Of a stretch of 57,434 nt of DNA, positions 1 to 8,162 are shown piece after piece (the stretch's first letter is position 1; every line of letters begins with the position of its first letter). The stretch spans positions 1 through 57,434 of the forward strand of contig NZ_PCDP01000064.1 of NCBI RefSeq assembly GCF_003240585.1, in the 5' to 3' direction. Both the position numbers and the translations under genes were made by a program. The notes beneath the pieces were generated by a model, which was not told the origin of the DNA, made no database searches, and saw only the letters and a list, made by a program, of their open reading frames with translations. The stretch is from Arminella tubonensis (GTDB lineage: Bacteria; Pseudomonadota; Alphaproteobacteria; Rhizobiales; Rhizobiaceae).

Positions 1-203
1 CTATACCCAGCTTTCTCGATCCGCTCTTTGGCCTGCGCTTCTGTAAAGCTGTTGTGGCCAGCGACGGGTGCTGTCGGGTTCTTCGTGTCGGGGGTCGCGA
101 CGGCCGGGGTGTCGGGGTTGGTCGTCGTCGTCGTTGCCGTCTGGGCAACGGAAGTAAGAGCGGAAGCGCCGAACAGAGCGGCAGCAAAGATTATTGTTTT
201 CAT
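1..203 (-). CDS. Small secreted protein, 3' end beyond window
   Basis: The reading frame starts at ATG 203-201 after an AGGAA ribosome-binding site and runs off the left edge, so only the first 67 codons are visible. It begins with MKTIIFAAALFGASALTSVA, a classic Sec signal peptide. A Thr/Pro-rich linker (TATTTTNPDTPAVATPDT) and a segment FTEAQAKERIEKAGYS follow. The last segment resembles the start of the small periplasmic PepSY-like/hypothetical proteins common in rhizobia, but I cannot name a function. A near-perfect EcfG-type promoter lies 48 bases upstream of the start, so general-stress expression is likely (inference). Translation in other frames gives no sensible protein. Confidence 0.8.
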   Translation of the reverse strand, partial: MKTIIFAAALFGASALTSVAQTATTTTTNPDTPAVATPDTKNPTAPVAGHNSFTEAQAKERIEKAGY

Positions 204-250
204 TGTGTTTCCTCACGTTATTGGATCGTTTCACGGATCCCTGAGGCTAG

Positions 251-275
251 AACCATGAGGTCGGCGATTGGTTCC
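251..275 (-). promoter_or_regulatory. EcfG-type stress promoter
   Basis: Read on the minus strand: GGAAC (275-271), a 16-base spacer, then GGTT (254-251). This matches the alphaproteobacterial EcfG (sigma-E-like general stress) consensus GGAAC-N16/17-cGTT. It points at the secreted-protein gene starting at 203. Confidence 0.7.
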
Positions 276-347
276 ATTCGGGAAGTCCCCGAACCATTCT
301 TGCGACAAAAAGTTAATTGGGACGGTAATCACTTGATGGAGAGCACG

Positions 348-480
348 ATGGTGGACAAAACACATCGACGACGTGTTTCTTGACACTCTCAAGGACATCT
401 ATTTCGTCGAACGCCAGGTTCTGAAAGCTTTGCCTAAGGCGGCGCGCGCGGGGCGGGCACCCGACCTAAAGGCGGCATGA
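348..480 (+). pseudogene. DUF892 (YciE-like ferritin fold) gene remnant
   Basis: Starting at ATG 348 the frame reads MVDKT and quickly stops, but shifting one base gives DDVFLDTLKDIYFVERQVLK followed by ALPKAA and LKAA, ending at TGA 478-480. This matches the N-terminus of the intact DUF892 gene at 37803-38297 (LLYETMKDIYFAEKQILVALPK). So this is a frameshifted, truncated paralogue of which only about 45 residues survive. It would have been a ferritin-like helical stress protein. The rest of the gene is absent. Confidence 0.75.
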
Positions 481-756
481 CTCAGCGACGAAGGGGGTGG
501 AGCAACGAGCCAATGCTTAAGTCAGACGCTCGGTGCCACTCAGTGGTTAAATCATCGAACGAAACAAACTTACTCCGCCTGCACGCCTAGACGGGGCCTT
601 TTACGGGACCTGCTGTTCTGTTACGGCTGCCGCCATACCTTGAAGTTGGCGTGACATCGTGTTGTCCCTTGGGAGACTCTTTGAACTTGAGGTGGGCCGA
701 ACGTCGTCTGTTGCGCTAGCCAGAACAGAGTCGCAGGCACTTCAGAAGGATCGAAC
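481..756. other. Intergenic, nothing recognised
   Basis: No coherent reading frame, repeat or RNA was recognised between the DUF892 remnant and the CorA-like gene. The ribosome-binding site AGAAGGA for the next gene sits at 744-750. Confidence 0.5.
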
Positions 757-1731
757 GTGCTGAATATTTACCGCGACACAGAGCGTTCCATATCAATCGG
801 AACGACCGACCCGCTCCCGGATCGGGTGGTCTGGATCGATCTGCTCGACCCGAACGACGATGAGCGCATGTTCGTGGAAAGTCAGGTCGGAATAAGACTT
901 CCGACACGAGAGGCACTTGGCGAGATCGAAGAATCCAGCAGGCTTTCAAGCGAAAAAGGACATCTCTATCTCACCACGCCTGTGATCGGCAATGCCACGC
1001 TTGAGGACGCCGAGGTGTCCGCCGCAGGTTTCGTCCTTGGTCCAAAAATACTGGTAACAATCCGATACGAAGCGCTTCCGACGTTCGACGCCGTCGTCAA
1101 GTTGATCGCGTCCGACGAGACACTCAACAGCAGCATCGGTGTCTTCATCGCGCTTTTGGAAGCCATCGTCGACCGTGGCGCGGACGTCCTCGAACAACTG
1201 GGCTCTGGCATTGACGAGGTTTCGCGCGCGGTCTTCCGCGGTAACCTTTCCAGCTTGAAAAATCCAGCCAAGTCCTCTGCCACGCTCCGCCAAACTCTTT
1301 CACGCGTGGGCGCGCTTGGTGACCGCCTGTCAAAGGCGAGAGATGTGCTGCTGGGGGTGGCAAGAATAGCGTCCTATACGGCCGACGTGGGTTGCGACTG
1401 GCTGGCCAAGGAAAACAGCGATCGTCTCAACGCAGTATCCAAGGACCTGGTGTCGTTGAGTGATTTTGAAACTCACCTCTCGGACAAAATCCAATTCCTG
1501 CTCGACGCTGTCCTTGGATACATCACGATTGAGCAAAACGATATTTTCAAGGTACTGACGATCGCGTCGGTTGTCGGCGTGCCGCCGACCCTGATTGCCG
1601 GGGTGTGGGGCATGAATTTTAAAAACATGCCAGAACTCAGCTGGAGCTGGGGTTACCCCATGGCGTGGCTCGCGATTATTCTCAGTGCGGTACTGCCTCT
1701 GATCTGGTTCTGGAAGCGCGGCTGGTTTTGA
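757..1731 (+). CDS. corA: CorA-family divalent cation channel
   Basis: 324 aa, starting at GTG 757 behind AGAAGGA. CorA proteins are pentameric inner-membrane channels for Mg2+ (also Co2+/Ni2+). The long N-terminal part is the cytoplasmic alpha/beta and long-helix domain. The C-terminus has two membrane helices (about 265-284 and 302-320) separated by the GMN selectivity motif at residues 285-287, here WGMN rather than the usual YGMN, followed by a NMPE loop. Length and ending (KRGWF) fit the family. It stands alone with no obvious operon partner. Transport of Mg2+ is the family role; the actual ion is not shown by the sequence. Confidence 0.9.
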   Translation: MLNIYRDTERSISIGTTDPLPDRVVWIDLLDPNDDERMFVESQVGIRLPTREALGEIEESSRLSSEKGHLYLTTPVIGNATLEDAEVSAAGFVLGPKILVTIRYEALPTFDAVVKLIASDETLNSSIGVFIALLEAIVDRGADVLEQLGSGIDEVSRAVFRGNLSSLKNPAKSSATLRQTLSRVGALGDRLSKARDVLLGVARIASYTADVGCDWLAKENSDRLNAVSKDLVSLSDFETHLSDKIQFLLDAVLGYITIEQNDIFKVLTIASVVGVPPTLIAGVWGMNFKNMPELSWSWGYPMAWLAIILSAVLPLIWFWKRGWF

Positions 1732-1856
1732 GCCTTAGACCGTGGAATACATGTCAAGGAATGCAAGCGCGAAAGGTGGTCGAACTATCGTTGGTCACTG
1801 AACGCCGAGATTTTAGAAATCCCTGCCGCCTGCGGGCAAATCTTAAGCCTTTGCGA

Positions 1857-1979
1857 TCAAGACAATGTGCTCGCGGAGCTCTGAGCCTGGACAGCGTCAT
1901 ATGCAGACAAGCAGCCATCCTCGGAGAACATCTCAATCGAGCATTCTCGCAAGGAGTCTTCGTCCTCATCGAGCATCAC
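1857..1979 (-). CDS. Possible small acidic ORF or gene fragment
   Basis: A 40-codon frame (GTG 1979 or ATG 1976) reads MLDEDEDSLRECSIEMF and on, ending TGA 1859-1857. The same frame is open upstream for about ten further residues (ALYTLKYVAV) back to a TAG, so it could be the tail of a broken gene rather than a gene. Composition is protein-like and acidic. No family recognised and no clear ribosome-binding site. Confidence 0.3.
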   Translation of the reverse strand: MMLDEDEDSLRECSIEMFSEDGCLSAYDAVQAQSSASTLS

Positions 1980-2053
1980 CGCGACGTATTTCAGGGTGTA
2001 CAGGGCGGAGTTGCGCTAACCCATGCTGCCTCGTTCTGTGTTTTCAGATCTGG

Positions 2054-2464
2054 TCAGTGCTGCCGGTTTTGGGTCTTCGCAAAGCCAGCTTTTCCGAGTG
2101 TCCGACGGCGGGCAAGTTTAGCAACACGGTCTTCAATGATATCAACGCTGGTATCGACGGGGTCAAAGCGGACTCCATACCAACGCACGAACTTTGGATG
2201 CTGCGGATGTCGTGGCTTCGCCATGACTATCAGGAATTCCTCAAACCCAGAGGTGCTGCCAGCATCCTTCGGTGGCGCTCTGCGCCGACCTCCAATGAAG
2301 CGCGGATATTCGAGTGAAGGGTAACCATCCTCTACTGTTTCGGCCGTGATCGTGTGCTGCCAGTTATCGCCGAAGTCATAGGTGTAGTTGAAGGTCGCGA
2401 TCCCACGGCCGATGAGCGCTGCAATGCAGACGTTGCGAGCCGCAAGGGTCTTACGCCCACGAGC
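2054..2464 (-). pseudogene. pRiA4b ORF-3-like protein, N-terminally truncated
   Basis: The minus-strand frame directly after the stop of the next gene (TAA at 2467-2465) stays open for about 135 residues but has no usable start before ATG 2224. It contains TYDFGDNWQHTI, then YPRFIGGRRRAPP, GFEEFL and VRWYGVRFDP. These are the hallmarks of the plasmid pRiA4b ORF-3 family (YDFGD-W-H, G-R-APPED, G-FDP), proteins of unknown function frequent on rhizobial plasmids. The family is normally near 190-200 aa, so about a third is missing at the N-terminus. The usual acidic pair after APP is degenerate (APPKD). Confidence 0.75.
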
Positions 2465-2866
2465 TTACGAGGCGGCGCGGATCGCCCGCCATGTGACGAG
2501 CAAGCACCACATCGAAATCGCCGCATGAAAGATTGACGCGGGCCACAACAGGAAGCCGATCATCTTCAGCACAAGCGCGGAATAGACAAAAATCGCGGTG
2601 ACCAGGCAATTGTAGAGCGTAATGCCGACCAGTAGTTCGAAAGGACCATGACGCCGGTTGTCGTTTCTCGCGCCCCAGCTCGCTGCGGCGGCAGCGAGCA
2701 GCGCAGCGCCGCAAATTCGCCCGATCACTGCGACTTCCGGAGCTATCAACGTCGACCCAAACAAGAGAGTAACCACCAAGGACGGGACCACGACTAGCGC
2801 GAGCCCGGTCGCACCTTCAACGACAGCAAACAGGGACAGAAGAGTGCCGCGACGGGCGGTGGTCAT
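2465..2866 (-). CDS. Small four-helix membrane protein
   Basis: 133 aa from ATG 2866 (MTTARRGTLL); an upstream start at 2908 would overlap the sulfatase. About four hydrophobic helices are visible: roughly 8-30, 38-58, 72-94 and 100-122. It begins 26 bp after the arylsulfatase stop on the same strand, so the two are probably co-transcribed. No family recognised and no catalytic motif. It may assist the exported sulfatase, but that is only positional inference. Confidence 0.65.
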   Translation of the reverse strand: MTTARRGTLLSLFAVVEGATGLALVVVPSLVVTLLFGSTLIAPEVAVIGRICGAALLAAAAASWGARNDNRRHGPFELLVGITLYNCLVTAIFVYSALVLKMIGFLLWPASIFHAAISMWCLLVTWRAIRAAS

Positions 2867-2891
2867 GGCTCGAAATTCTTCCGTGGCCACA

Positions 2892-5300
2892 TCAGCGTGT
2901 CGCCTCAAGCTTGATCTTCAAGCTTCCGAGCTTGCCAGTGAACGCAAACGGTGCCTGATAGTCGTTATCGTCCACACCCGTTCCAGTGTCCGAACCGATA
3001 TCGAAGGTCTCGCTCGCCTCAAGAGCAAACGGAATGGTTTGAGGAAAGGTACCGCTTGCGGCCTGGGTGCCGTCAACGGTGATCGTGCCTGTTCCCCCTT
3101 TGCCAAGGCCAGGTCCGTCAGACTTGAAGGCGAAGACAACATTGTGCATGCCAGGCGTCAATGCGGCTGGGCTTTCCACTCTTGGCCGGGCGAGGTCGAG
3201 TAGATCGTAGACAAAAACTGGCTTCCCTTTGAGCAGATAAAACCCCCATCCGCCAAAGCGACCGCCTGCGGTGACGAGCATGCCGCTGCCGCCGTCCGTA
3301 GGCACATCGATGTCGGCGGTAATCGTGAACGACTTATTGAGGATGCTTGGGGCCGTCCCGAGAGGCACGCCGACAATGGGCTTTGTGTAGATGAAGTCGT
3401 TGCGTCCGGCGACGACGCTCGGTCGGGGCAGAATGAACCGCGTCAGAGCAGAAGCGTCCAGCGGCAAGACCTGATACTTCGTGGCTTCGACCCAGAACAA
3501 ATCCTGCAACTCTTTCAGCTTGGCCGGATTGGCAGCCGCCACATCATTGTTTTGCGTCCAGTCCTTGGACAAGTCGAACAGTTCCCAGGTGACGCCGTTG
3601 ACGATGTCTTTCGGCGTCGGAGCCGTGCCGTTCCAGGGTTCACGATAGGGCATTGTGGAGGCGATCCACCCATCATGGTAGATCGCACGATTACCGAACA
3701 TCTCGAAATACTGCGTCACATGTTTCGACGGCAGATTGGCGTTTGCCTTGTCGAAGGTATAGGCGAGACTGACGCCCTCGATCGGCGTTTGCGTGATGCC
3801 GTTGACCGTCGCGGGCGCAGGGATGCCGGTTGCCTCCAGGATCGTCGGCACAATGTCGATGACATGATGGAACTGATTGCGGATGCCGCCTGCATCCGTG
3901 ATGTGACCAGGCCAGGCGATGGCCATGCCGTTGCGAATACCGCCGAAATAGGATGCGACCTGCTTGGTCCATTTGAACGGTGTGTCGAAAGCCCAGGCCC
4001 AGCCAACCGCATGATGCGGATAGGTGAGCGCTGAACCCCAGGCGTCGTAGAATTTCATCTGGTCCTGGACGGGTACGTCGACGCCATTGAAAAAGGTCAT
4101 CTCGTTTGGCGTTCCCGAAGGCGACCCTTCGGCGCTAGCGCCATTGTCGCCACTGATGAAGATGATCAGCGTGTCATTGAGCTTGCCCATATCATCGACG
4201 GCCTTGACGACCCTGCCGATCTCGTTGTCGGTGTAAGCGAGGAAGGCCGCGTAGACATCGGCCTGCCGGATGAAGAGCTTTTTCTCGTCGGCCGAAAGCT
4301 GCTCCCAGGGCTTGATGATCTTATCCGGCCAAGGTGTGAGCTGCGCGTCCTGCGGGATAACGCCCAGTCTTTTTTGGTTGGCGAAGATTTGTTCGCGCAA
4401 CGCGTTCCATCCCTTGTCGAAGAGATGCATGTCGCTGATCTTCTTGATCCACTCGGGGGTCGGGTGGTGCGGCGCGTGGGTGCCCCCTGGTGCATAGTAA
4501 AGGAAAAACGGCTTCTTAGGATCAAGCTGGTTGAGTTGATTGAGATAGTTGATGGCGTCGTCGGCCATATCGGTGGTGAGATTGTATGTGGCGTTGTTCA
4601 GATAGGGATAGACACGGGTGGTGTTTCGGTAGAGGTCCGGCTGCCACTGGTTGGTCTCGCCACTGAGAAAGCCATAAAAGTATTCAAATCCCATGCCGAT
4701 GGGCCACTGGTCGAAAGGACCCACCTGGCTTGTCTGGAAAGATGGCGTGTTGTGGTTCTTGCCGAACCATGACGTCGCATAACCATTGGCCTTGAGGATC
4801 GTGCCAATCGTGTCCTTGTCTGCTGTGATGACGCTGTCGTAGCCGGGATAGCCGGTCGATGCCTCACCGATGACGCCGAAGCCGACCGAGTGGTGATTGC
4901 GGCCAGTGATGAGCGCCGCGCGTGTCGGGGAGCACAGCGATGTCGTATGGAAATTCGTGTATCGCAGACCCATGGTGGCGATCCGGTCGAGCGTCGGCGT
5001 TGGAATGACGCCGCCGAAGGTGCTGGGAGCGGCAAATCCAACGTCATCGGTCAGTATCAGCAGGACGTTCGGAGCGCCCTTGGGTGGCGCGACTTGCGGC
5101 TGCCAATAGGGCGTCGACTGGAGCGCATCGAGATTGATCTTGCCGCCGAACTGGCCTGGCGGCGGCGGAATTTGTCGACCGTCAATTGTCGTTGTCGCGC
5201 TCGGTGTGCCAAGTGTCCCGCTGACCACCTCAGCGGCGAATGCTGTCACGTCAAAAGAGATCAGCGTGAGTGCAGTGCCCAACAATGCCGCAAGCTTCAT
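2892..5300 (-). CDS. Exported arylsulfatase with C-terminal LamG-like domain
   Basis: 802 aa from ATG 5300, behind GGGGGAAGG; a longer frame to 5345 lacks a ribosome-binding site. Residues 1-23 form a signal peptide (cleavage near AFAAE). The sulfatase core starts at PNVLLILTDDVGF with the metal-binding Asp pair near 85-86. The signature LCSPTRAALITG places the formylglycine-precursor Cys at 123, so it is a Cys-type (FGE-matured) type I sulfatase. Later motifs include HNTPSF and SGDNGA. After about residue 620 a beta-rich region resembles a LamG/concanavalin-like domain (MLVTAGGRFGGWGFYLLKG). It would release sulfate from sulfate esters in the periplasm. A separate sulfatase fragment lies just upstream at 5402-5482. 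Confidence 0.9.
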   Translation of the reverse strand: MKLAALLGTALTLISFDVTAFAAEVVSGTLGTPSATTTIDGRQIPPPPGQFGGKINLDALQSTPYWQPQVAPPKGAPNVLLILTDDVGFAAPSTFGGVIPTPTLDRIATMGLRYTNFHTTSLCSPTRAALITGRNHHSVGFGVIGEASTGYPGYDSVITADKDTIGTILKANGYATSWFGKNHNTPSFQTSQVGPFDQWPIGMGFEYFYGFLSGETNQWQPDLYRNTTRVYPYLNNATYNLTTDMADDAINYLNQLNQLDPKKPFFLYYAPGGTHAPHHPTPEWIKKISDMHLFDKGWNALREQIFANQKRLGVIPQDAQLTPWPDKIIKPWEQLSADEKKLFIRQADVYAAFLAYTDNEIGRVVKAVDDMGKLNDTLIIFISGDNGASAEGSPSGTPNEMTFFNGVDVPVQDQMKFYDAWGSALTYPHHAVGWAWAFDTPFKWTKQVASYFGGIRNGMAIAWPGHITDAGGIRNQFHHVIDIVPTILEATGIPAPATVNGITQTPIEGVSLAYTFDKANANLPSKHVTQYFEMFGNRAIYHDGWIASTMPYREPWNGTAPTPKDIVNGVTWELFDLSKDWTQNNDVAAANPAKLKELQDLFWVEATKYQVLPLDASALTRFILPRPSVVAGRNDFIYTKPIVGVPLGTAPSILNKSFTITADIDVPTDGGSGMLVTAGGRFGGWGFYLLKGKPVFVYDLLDLARPRVESPAALTPGMHNVVFAFKSDGPGLGKGGTGTITVDGTQAASGTFPQTIPFALEASETFDIGSDTGTGVDDNDYQAPFAFTGKLGSLKIKLEATR

Positions 5301-5401
5301 GACCCTTCCCCCTTTTCCCCAGTTCAGAGCTTGTTCTCGCACCATAATTTTAGCAAGTGCAAACTGGAGGCTCGACGATAACCTCCGCTTGAGAGCAATG
5401 T

Positions 5402-5482
5402 GACGCCAACATCTTGATGATCTGGGGCGACGACGTCGGTTACTAGAACGTCAGCGTCTGCAACGAGGGTATGCTGGGCAGG
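5402..5482 (+). pseudogene. Fragment of a second sulfatase gene
   Basis: Plus-strand frame reads DANILMIWGDDVGY, a TAG stop, then NVSVCNEGMLG. This is the N-terminal metal-binding segment of arylsulfatases of the type PNILVIWGDDIGYWNVSAYN; the expected Trp codon has become TAG. About 27 residues survive. Homology stops at about 5482, exactly where homology to traG begins on the other strand, marking a rearrangement junction. Confidence 0.65.
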
Positions 5483-5830
5483 TCAGGGCGATGCCATACT
5501 TGCGGCCGGCGTCGCGGGCGGTTTCGAGCATGCGCAGATTGCCAAGGCGCGCCACCTGATCGAGAAGAAAGGAAGTCCTGTCCGTCACCTCGACATTGCG
5601 ATTGTAGATCGCGTTCATCCGCGCGCCGATGACGACGCAGACCCGGGTGTGTGTCCAGCACCTTGAGGTCGAGTGCGATAAAGATGCGGTGTTGCCGGCA
5701 GCAAGATCGTCCGTCGCGAAGCTCGACCGAGACACCAGCGCTGCATTGTTCGGACAGGACAGCCAGCGTGTCTCCTTCACCGCATTGGCGCAGATGCCGC
5801 TGCGAACTCGACTGGATGAGGGAATCGCGG
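5483..5830 (-). pseudogene. traG (conjugative coupling protein) remnant
   Basis: The minus strand encodes pieces of the TraG/VirD4-type coupling ATPase in two frames. One frame has KETRWLS, then SSFATDDLAAGNT and later ARMNAIYNRNVEVTDRTSFL, LLDQVARLGNLRMLETARDA and GRKYGIALT. Between these a second frame supplies IFIALDLKVLDTHPG. Joined, they follow Ti-plasmid TraG closely (RWLSGLVSG, FINLDLKALETHP, GRKYGITLT). At least two frameshifts and loss of both ends make it non-functional. It indicates past association with a conjugative plasmid. Confidence 0.75.
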
Positions 5831-5906
5831 ACGTCCCTCAGTGTCGGGCTGCCGAAGAGACCGCCCCGGCTCTCAGAGAAGCCTGATTAATTTGATATGA
5901 ATAAGC

Positions 5907-8162
5907 TCAACCAATCAATTTCAGCTTTTCCGATGCCTTCCGGAGCATCGTGGCGAGTGGTTCATATACGTCCCGACCGGATGACGAGACTTCCGAAGAA
6001 AGAAGGCCATTTTCACAGGGTCGATCATTGTCCCAACCGGGATGATTGACAACAGGATATAGGCAGAGGCCCTCGGCCGGCACTCCCAATTCCATCGCGC
6101 GCCCGGTTTGGCCAGCGACATATTCGAACCAGGACGCACGTCTCTCGTTCTCGGTACCGGTCTCCGATATGAAGATCGGCTTACCGTATCGGGCGAAAGT
6201 CTCGATCAAAATTTGGCTGAAGGGTTTATAGAGCGCGTGACCGATGTCGATCGGCGGGCCTCCATGGATCCACTGATTATTGAAATAGTAGTTTACCCCA
6301 AGAATATCGAGATAGCGTTCATTGCCGCCGATCTGCGGCCACATCCTTCCCGCGATCAAGTCCCAGGCCTGGAACTGAGACTGGCGATGACCCTCGGCAA
6401 TGCGTCGTTCCTGCGGTCGCGACGGATCGGCCACGACGTTTATCACAGGTTCGCAATGCACAAACCGTGCTCGGGCATCCACCGAAAGAACGGCGTCCAT
6501 CGCCGCGATCGCCGCCCGAGCAAGCTGTACTTTCAGCTCGAAGCCCCGCCCGTTCGCAAATGGATTCAAATAGCCGGCATCGCCTCCCCCCCACGAGAAA
6601 AATGATATTTCGTTAACGGGGCAATAGAAAGGAATGTCGTCGGACTCTTCCCTTACGATGCGAGCACATGCGCGGGCAAAGAGAGCAAAGCGGTCGACAA
6701 AACCTGGCGACCATATGTCGAGATCATCTGGCCATCCATAATGCAGCAGGTCCCAGACTACCTGAGTTTTGGTTGCCGCGGCTGCGCGGAGCATTGGCCT
6801 GACGCTCGACCATTCGTAGTCACCGGATTTCTCGATCAAATGCCATCGGAAACCGTCGCGCACCGAGCTGATCCCAAGACCTTGAAGTTGGCGATAGTCG
6901 TCTTCCGGCTGGCGATCGTGTCCGACGGCGGCAATCACATCGACCCGACGGCCCGATACTTCGTCCTGACGCGGACGGAGCCGATGGGTGGAGCATTCAA
7001 ATCCGCCCTGCATGAACGATGTGAACAATCCGGTTGGACCGGCAGGCTTTCGCTGGCAACAAACATCCAAAAGTAGCCCTTCCCATAGCGGCAACACTGC
7101 CTCCACCGAATAGCTCGCCTCGACCTTTCGGCGCAACTCCAAGCCGAGGGCGCGCCGGCGTGTCGGGTCGCGGATGAGTGAGATCATCTGCGTTGCAACG
7201 GCACCGGCGTCCCCATAGGGAACGAACACTCCGGATATTCCATCGTCGATCTGCTGTTTCGCGCCGTTGTCAGGCGTCGCGATGACGGGGAGGGCGGCCG
7301 CGCCCGCTTCGGCGATGACGTGCGGCATGCCTTCGTCGGATGAAAGCCAGACAAAAATGTCGAAAGCCGACAGCAGGCTCGGGACATCTGTTCGGTCACC
7401 CAGAAACTGAAGCACATCGCCCAGCCCACGTTTCGCTGCCAAGGCCTCGAGCTGCACCGCATATTCCGGGAGGAAGGTATCGGGACCGCCGATGATCACG
7501 AAACGAGCACAGTTTTCTGAAGCACGCACCAATGCGGCTGCCTCGATGAAGACCTCGACGTTCTTCTTTGGATCAAGGCGACCCACCCAGCCAATTAGAC
7601 TCTCGTTTTCCGCTATGCGTAGAGCGTTTCGGTTCTGGCCCCGCTGTGCCGGGTCGAACGACGCGAGATCGACCATCGAGGGAATCTCGACCGCATGGTG
7701 TTCGCGGCCAGGCATTCGGGACGCGGCAGCGTTGCGGATGGAGCGGCAAACGCCAACGTAGCGCGTGGTCAAATGCTTCGGACCAGCCAGCGCTTCTGAC
7801 ACGAGCCCGCCATGTTCGATGAGGGGCGGCCGGAGATGTAAACGCTCCAATGCAGGATAGATATCAGCGACGTTCTGGCATGAGACAACGACGTCATAGC
7901 CTGGAATTTTTCCAGCGAGATAAACGACCGTGTCGTCGAATGACAGCTCGTAAGGCGTCGTATCGACGTCGATCCCCAAGGCACGGAGCTGCCGGTGCGT
8001 CTGTTCGGGCATTTCCGGGTTACGGAAGCAAACGACCAGGTCGAGGTGGAAGCGGCGGCGGTCAAGGTGTTCAGCAAGCAGCCGCACCTCGGTCTCTTCT
8101 CCACCGACGACCAGCCAGGCGAATACGAAAAGAATGCGCATCGGCGCTTGTTCGACCATCAT
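5907..8162 (-). CDS. Glycosyltransferase fused to GH1-like glycosidase
   Basis: 751 aa. The start is ATG 8162 or 8159, overlapping the TGA of the upstream gene (ATGA) with GGGAGG just before it; MRILFVFAWLVVGGEE (8141) is another option. Residues about 8-370 are a GT4-type glycosyltransferase (GRLDPKKNVEVFIEAA, SSDEGMPHVIAEAGAAALPV). Residues about 390-750 are a TIM-barrel glycosidase like GH1/clan A. A candidate acid/base Glu lies in CPVNEISFF and the nucleophile Glu in IFISETGTE, with QVVWDLLHYGWPDDLDIWS typical of this group. Last gene of the glycan operon. The fusion suggests sugar addition and trimming or transglycosylation on one glycan; substrates cannot be read from the sequence. Confidence 0.85.
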   Translation of the reverse strand: MMVEQAPMRILFVFAWLVVGGEETEVRLLAEHLDRRRFHLDLVVCFRNPEMPEQTHRQLRALGIDVDTTPYELSFDDTVVYLAGKIPGYDVVVSCQNVADIYPALERLHLRPPLIEHGGLVSEALAGPKHLTTRYVGVCRSIRNAAASRMPGREHHAVEIPSMVDLASFDPAQRGQNRNALRIAENESLIGWVGRLDPKKNVEVFIEAAALVRASENCARFVIIGGPDTFLPEYAVQLEALAAKRGLGDVLQFLGDRTDVPSLLSAFDIFVWLSSDEGMPHVIAEAGAAALPVIATPDNGAKQQIDDGISGVFVPYGDAGAVATQMISLIRDPTRRRALGLELRRKVEASYSVEAVLPLWEGLLLDVCCQRKPAGPTGLFTSFMQGGFECSTHRLRPRQDEVSGRRVDVIAAVGHDRQPEDDYRQLQGLGISSVRDGFRWHLIEKSGDYEWSSVRPMLRAAAATKTQVVWDLLHYGWPDDLDIWSPGFVDRFALFARACARIVREESDDIPFYCPVNEISFFSWGGGDAGYLNPFANGRGFELKVQLARAAIAAMDAVLSVDARARFVHCEPVINVVADPSRPQERRIAEGHRQSQFQAWDLIAGRMWPQIGGNERYLDILGVNYYFNNQWIHGGPPIDIGHALYKPFSQILIETFARYGKPIFISETGTENERRASWFEYVAGQTGRAMELGVPAEGLCLYPVVNHPGWDNDRPCENGLLSSEVSSSGRDVYEPLATMLRKASEKLKLIG

